From: Archegozetes longisetosus
Lineage: Eukaryota > Arthropoda > Arachnida > Sarcoptiformes > Trhypochthoniidae
NCBI GenBank assembly: GCA_018873245.2
Contig: JAEMBT020000008.1
Coordinates: forward strand, 15,934,090 to 15,998,089
DNA: 64,000 bases
Direction: 5' to 3'
Below the pieces are notes generated by a model, which worked only from the letters and a program-made list of their open reading frames with translations, was not told the origin of the DNA and ran no database searches. Both the position numbers and the translations under genes were made by a program. This document shows, piece by piece, positions 61,261-64,000 of this stretch. Each line of letters starts with the position of its first letter. Position 1 is the first letter of the stretch.

Positions 61261-62519
61261 ATGATTTTATCTCATTACGATTGTGTTTCTTATTTAGTTA
61301 TTATCAATAGCTATATTTCATCCTTATTTAATAAATTGCATAAAATGAATTTGGAACATCCATTCGAAATAATTTGCATCACATGTTTTATTTTCCAGTC
61401 GATTGTAGTGACATTTAAATATCTTGAATATAGAACAAAAGTAGTAGTTAGATTAAAGAAGCATGTTGTCAATGGGAGTTTAGATTCCTTTCCTGCTATA
61501 ACTGTTTGTGAAACAAAGATCCCTAAGTTCGATAAAAAGAATATTCACTTAAGATTAAAAAATCGGAGCGAAATATATAAAGGATATTACAAGAATCGCG
61601 TGTTTGACAAATATCTCAATGAATACTGCAATATAAATCATGATCAATACTTTGAACAATTAAATAATCAAACACTCATGTCGGAACACTTAAATATTAT
61701 TAACCTAAAATATCTTAACATTTACTGTGATGTTTCTGATGGAAAAGATTATTAATGTGATGATGTGTTTGATATTATCACCAGTCATTTTAAGGACAAA
61801 CACTGTTTAACGTTTTTGAGTCGATTAAGTCAAAAATTTAATTGTTCGCTAAAAATATCTCAAATAGCTTTTAACTCATATGAAGACAAAGGATTCATAT
61901 TCATACATGATGACAATCAATTACCTTCTTTTTCAATGAGCAAATTATCTCCGATAGTGGGAAAAGTGTTTGGTATCTTGTATGATAAGATTTCATTCAA
62001 TCGATTACAACCTCCTTATGAAACAAACTGTCAATATTTTGATGGAAGTATTAGATCTCAAGAGCAATGTATTAATGAATTAATATTGAAAATATTTCTA
62101 AAAAAATAATTTTTGCCGAAAAATCATGATTCTTTGACTTATGTTATTGATAACTATAATTATACTAAATTTAAATATGAATTCTGTGATAATCTGACCT
62201 TCAATATTGATTTTAAAAGTTGTATCGAATGTGTGGCAAGTCTTGTAGTGAAAATATTTATTATAAATGGTTACTGGAGAATCCTACACCGCATCTGAAA
62301 TTAGCTAGTTCTCAATATGTTGAATTTGTCTTCAGTCCTCAATTAAATTTCTTACAATATTTAGTTAATTTTGACGGACTATTAGATCTATGGCATGGAA
62401 TCTCATTAAATGATTTGAAAACTATGATAATCAACTCTATTAATAGAATCAGCATTCGACAAGCAACTGTAAGAAAAGTTGCCGATTGTTTCAGATTTTC
62501 GAAATTGTTTCTGGAGAAA
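61261..62519 (+). pseudogene. DEG/ENaC-family channel, copy 2, two stops and a frameshift
   Basis: Same frame from ATG 61261 to about 62220, broken by TAA at 61753-61755 and TAA at 62107-62109, then a frame change near 62215-62235. Landmarks: TM1 IICITCFIFQSIVVTFKYL; SFPAITVCETK (the FPAVTVC motif after TM1); PPYETNCQYFDGSI with CINEL (the Y-x-T-x-C motif); RMCGKSCSENIYYKWLLEN; and TM2 FDGLLDLWHGISLNDL. Gene order and spacing mirror copy 1. With three lesions it is almost certainly non-functional. Its C-terminal segment runs without a stop into copy 3. Confidence 0.75.
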
Positions 62520-63787
62520 ATGAGAAATTCGAAAATGAAGGTAACTTTGATAATCTTTCTCTTGATAATCATTTCTGAATATCAACTTTCCAATTCAGGA
62601 AACTTTTACATAATTTCTACCGTTATATTTATAACTCAATCAATGAGAGCGACTTTCAATTTTCTGGGTTTCGAATCCATCATCAAAATGGAAATAATGG
62701 ATAAACATTTTGATGAAGTACAAATGCCGTCTATTTCTTTAATACTTTACTTTAAGAAATTTCCAAAAGTAGAACACTATGAAATCACTAAATTCGATAA
62801 TTTTAATGAAAGTGTTTTCCAAAGACTCTATTATGAATTCAAATATTTGAAAATTTTTAAATGCGAATATAAATATAAGAGGAATTATACAGATTGCGAT
62901 AATTTTTCAAAACCGATCATAAAGACGCCATATTATTCAAAAGATCTACTTGATCTGATTCGAGTGAAACACAAAACTTTTAATGGGAGTATTGCTGAGA
63001 AACTTAAATATTTCTCGGATACATATCTGATTTTAAATTACTTTGCTCGCAATCAAATAAATATTGCATCAGAAGAGTACAAAAAACTACTAGCCACCTA
63101 TTTTAAGGAATGGAATTTTTTACGCTTTTCTATAAATTATACTCATGATTATTTCACACAACAGTTTCTAATACAAAACGATTTCGAAAACTTTGAAATG
63201 ATTTACTATATTCAGAATGGTGAGTATTCTGCTATGAAAAATTCATTCAAGTTTTTGGAATATCCATATAAAACGAGATGTAGTTATTATAATAATGATC
63301 GAACTCCATTCAATTCGCTATCAAATAAGCACTGTATTCGACAGTGTGTTAGATATTATTATGAATTAAGAATGAGTTGTTCTTGTTTACTATTAAGAGA
63401 TACTATCAGTCAATTGGATAATGGGTTTCAGAATTTCGATATTTGTCTGAATGAGACACAAATTGAATTATTTAGTGAACACTATACAAAACTTTGCGTT
63501 AAATTGGGTCCAATTGATTGTATTAATGATGAATATATGACAGTTAGAAGAAAACTATATCAATCGAGTCATAAGTTTCAGGAACTGGCGCTAAATTGGG
63601 ACCTTTCATGATATACAAAGAGATGCCTGTTATGACATTTAATGATTATTTTATTCACATCGGAGGCCTGTTTGGGATGTGATTTGGGATCAGTGCTAAT
63701 CAATTCTATGAAATCATTTTGAAAATTCCCACAATGTTTTTCTTAGTTAATAATCTACTGAAGAATTCTGTTAAATATTTTTATTGA
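62520..63787 (+). pseudogene. DEG/ENaC-family channel, copy 3, frameshift and TGA in the pore helix
   Basis: The long frame continues from copy 2 through TM1 (NFYIISTVIFITQSMRATF) and an extracellular domain with YPYKTRCSYYNNDRTPF, CIRQCVRYYYE, MSCSCLLL and CVKLGPIDC. This frame ends at 63611. The sequence continues in another frame from about 63608 as YKEMPVMTFNDYFIHIGGLF, then GM-stop-FGIS. The TGA at 63680-63682 stands where the family has the Trp of the GxxxGxWFGxS pore segment. Both lesions argue for a pseudogene. Confidence 0.78.
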
Positions 63788-63797
63788 GACATTTTAC

Positions 63798-63986
63798 ATG
63801 CAGAATATTCTTTTTTTGAAACACTTAGTACTACTATTTGTTTTTTCATTTGTGAAAAATAATGAACTTAAAAGAGCTTACATTAAACAAAAAATTGTTA
63901 TCATAAACTTCTTCATTTCAATATTTTTGGAGCAGATAACAGTTGTTGATATTACATTTTATAAAATCCTCAGTATTTCAGAATAA
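63798..63986 (+). pseudogene. Possible start of a fourth DEG/ENaC copy, cut by the window end
   Basis: A 62-codon frame with a basic, hydrophobic stretch (KIVIINFFISIFLEQITVVD) that could be the N-terminus and TM1 of another array member, judged by position and by loose similarity to the TM1 region of copies 2 and 3. Weak evidence. Confidence 0.25.
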
Positions 63987-64000
63987 CTTACGGTAGTTCG

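Noticed and set aside
59979..63787. Alternative genetic code or stop recoding to explain stops in the DEG/ENaC array.
   Set aside because: Both TAA and TGA occur along with frameshifts, and the other genes here (MCM2, TXNL4A, TAF12) use standard stops; pseudogenes are simpler.
1..64000. CRISPR arrays, operons, rRNA or canonical tRNA genes.
   Set aside because: None seen; the sequence is intron-bearing eukaryotic DNA, and tRNA-like boxes occur only in the SINE-like repeats.

Overview
The window is A+T-rich metazoan nuclear DNA. Genes have spliceosomal introns (GT-AG, from 67 bp to over 4 kb), AATAAA signals and large intergenic gaps full of DNA-transposon debris. The gene set (a PDGF/VEGF-type factor, a relaxin-type LGR receptor, an SLC5 symporter and a DEG/ENaC cluster) fits an arthropod. 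A chelicerate, perhaps an acariform mite, is my best guess, but nothing in the window proves it.

Layout: 0.47-2.15 kb is a long foldback repeat plus a diverged extra arm. 3.55-6.06 kb is NOC3 (ribosome biogenesis), with one apparent frameshift. 7.37-7.86 kb (-) is a secreted PDGF/VEGF-like factor. 13.76-26.92 kb is a relaxin-receptor-type GPCR that I could rebuild completely as 16 coding exons (776 aa). 28.85-34.7 kb is a compact housekeeping block: PSMG3 (proteasome assembly, +), TAF12 (TFIID/SAGA, -), MCM2 (replicative helicase, -, 4 coding exons, 928 aa) and TXNL4A/DIM1 (U5 snRNP, +). MCM2 and TXNL4A are head to head across a 588-bp promoter with an E2F-type site. PSMG3 and TAF12 converge tail to tail.

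35-42.7 kb is a transposon graveyard. It holds a decayed hAT-like element with a BED finger, a hAT-type MITE with a near-perfect 8-bp target duplication, foldbacks, a large inverted repeat with a hammerhead-like core in both arms, a decayed DEG/ENaC fragment, a dispersed repeat and tRNA-like SINE copies. 43.1-52.06 kb is a sodium/solute symporter (8 coding exons, 603 aa) whose 4.7-kb fourth intron hosts several small inverted-repeat elements. 52.7-59.4 kb contains more TIR elements, including two diverged copies of an unclassified family. 60-64 kb is a tandem array of at least three DEG/ENaC channel copies, all broken by stops and frameshifts. Two further relics of the same family lie at 38.8 and 57.25 kb.

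The intact genes are independent single-copy functions, not a pathway or operon. I found no CRISPR array, no confident tRNA or rRNA gene and no clearly new multi-gene system. The least ordinary items are the decayed DEG/ENaC array with its scattered relics, the hammerhead-like motif in the 39.3-40.2 kb inverted repeat, and the unclassified TIR family at 55.8-59.4 kb.
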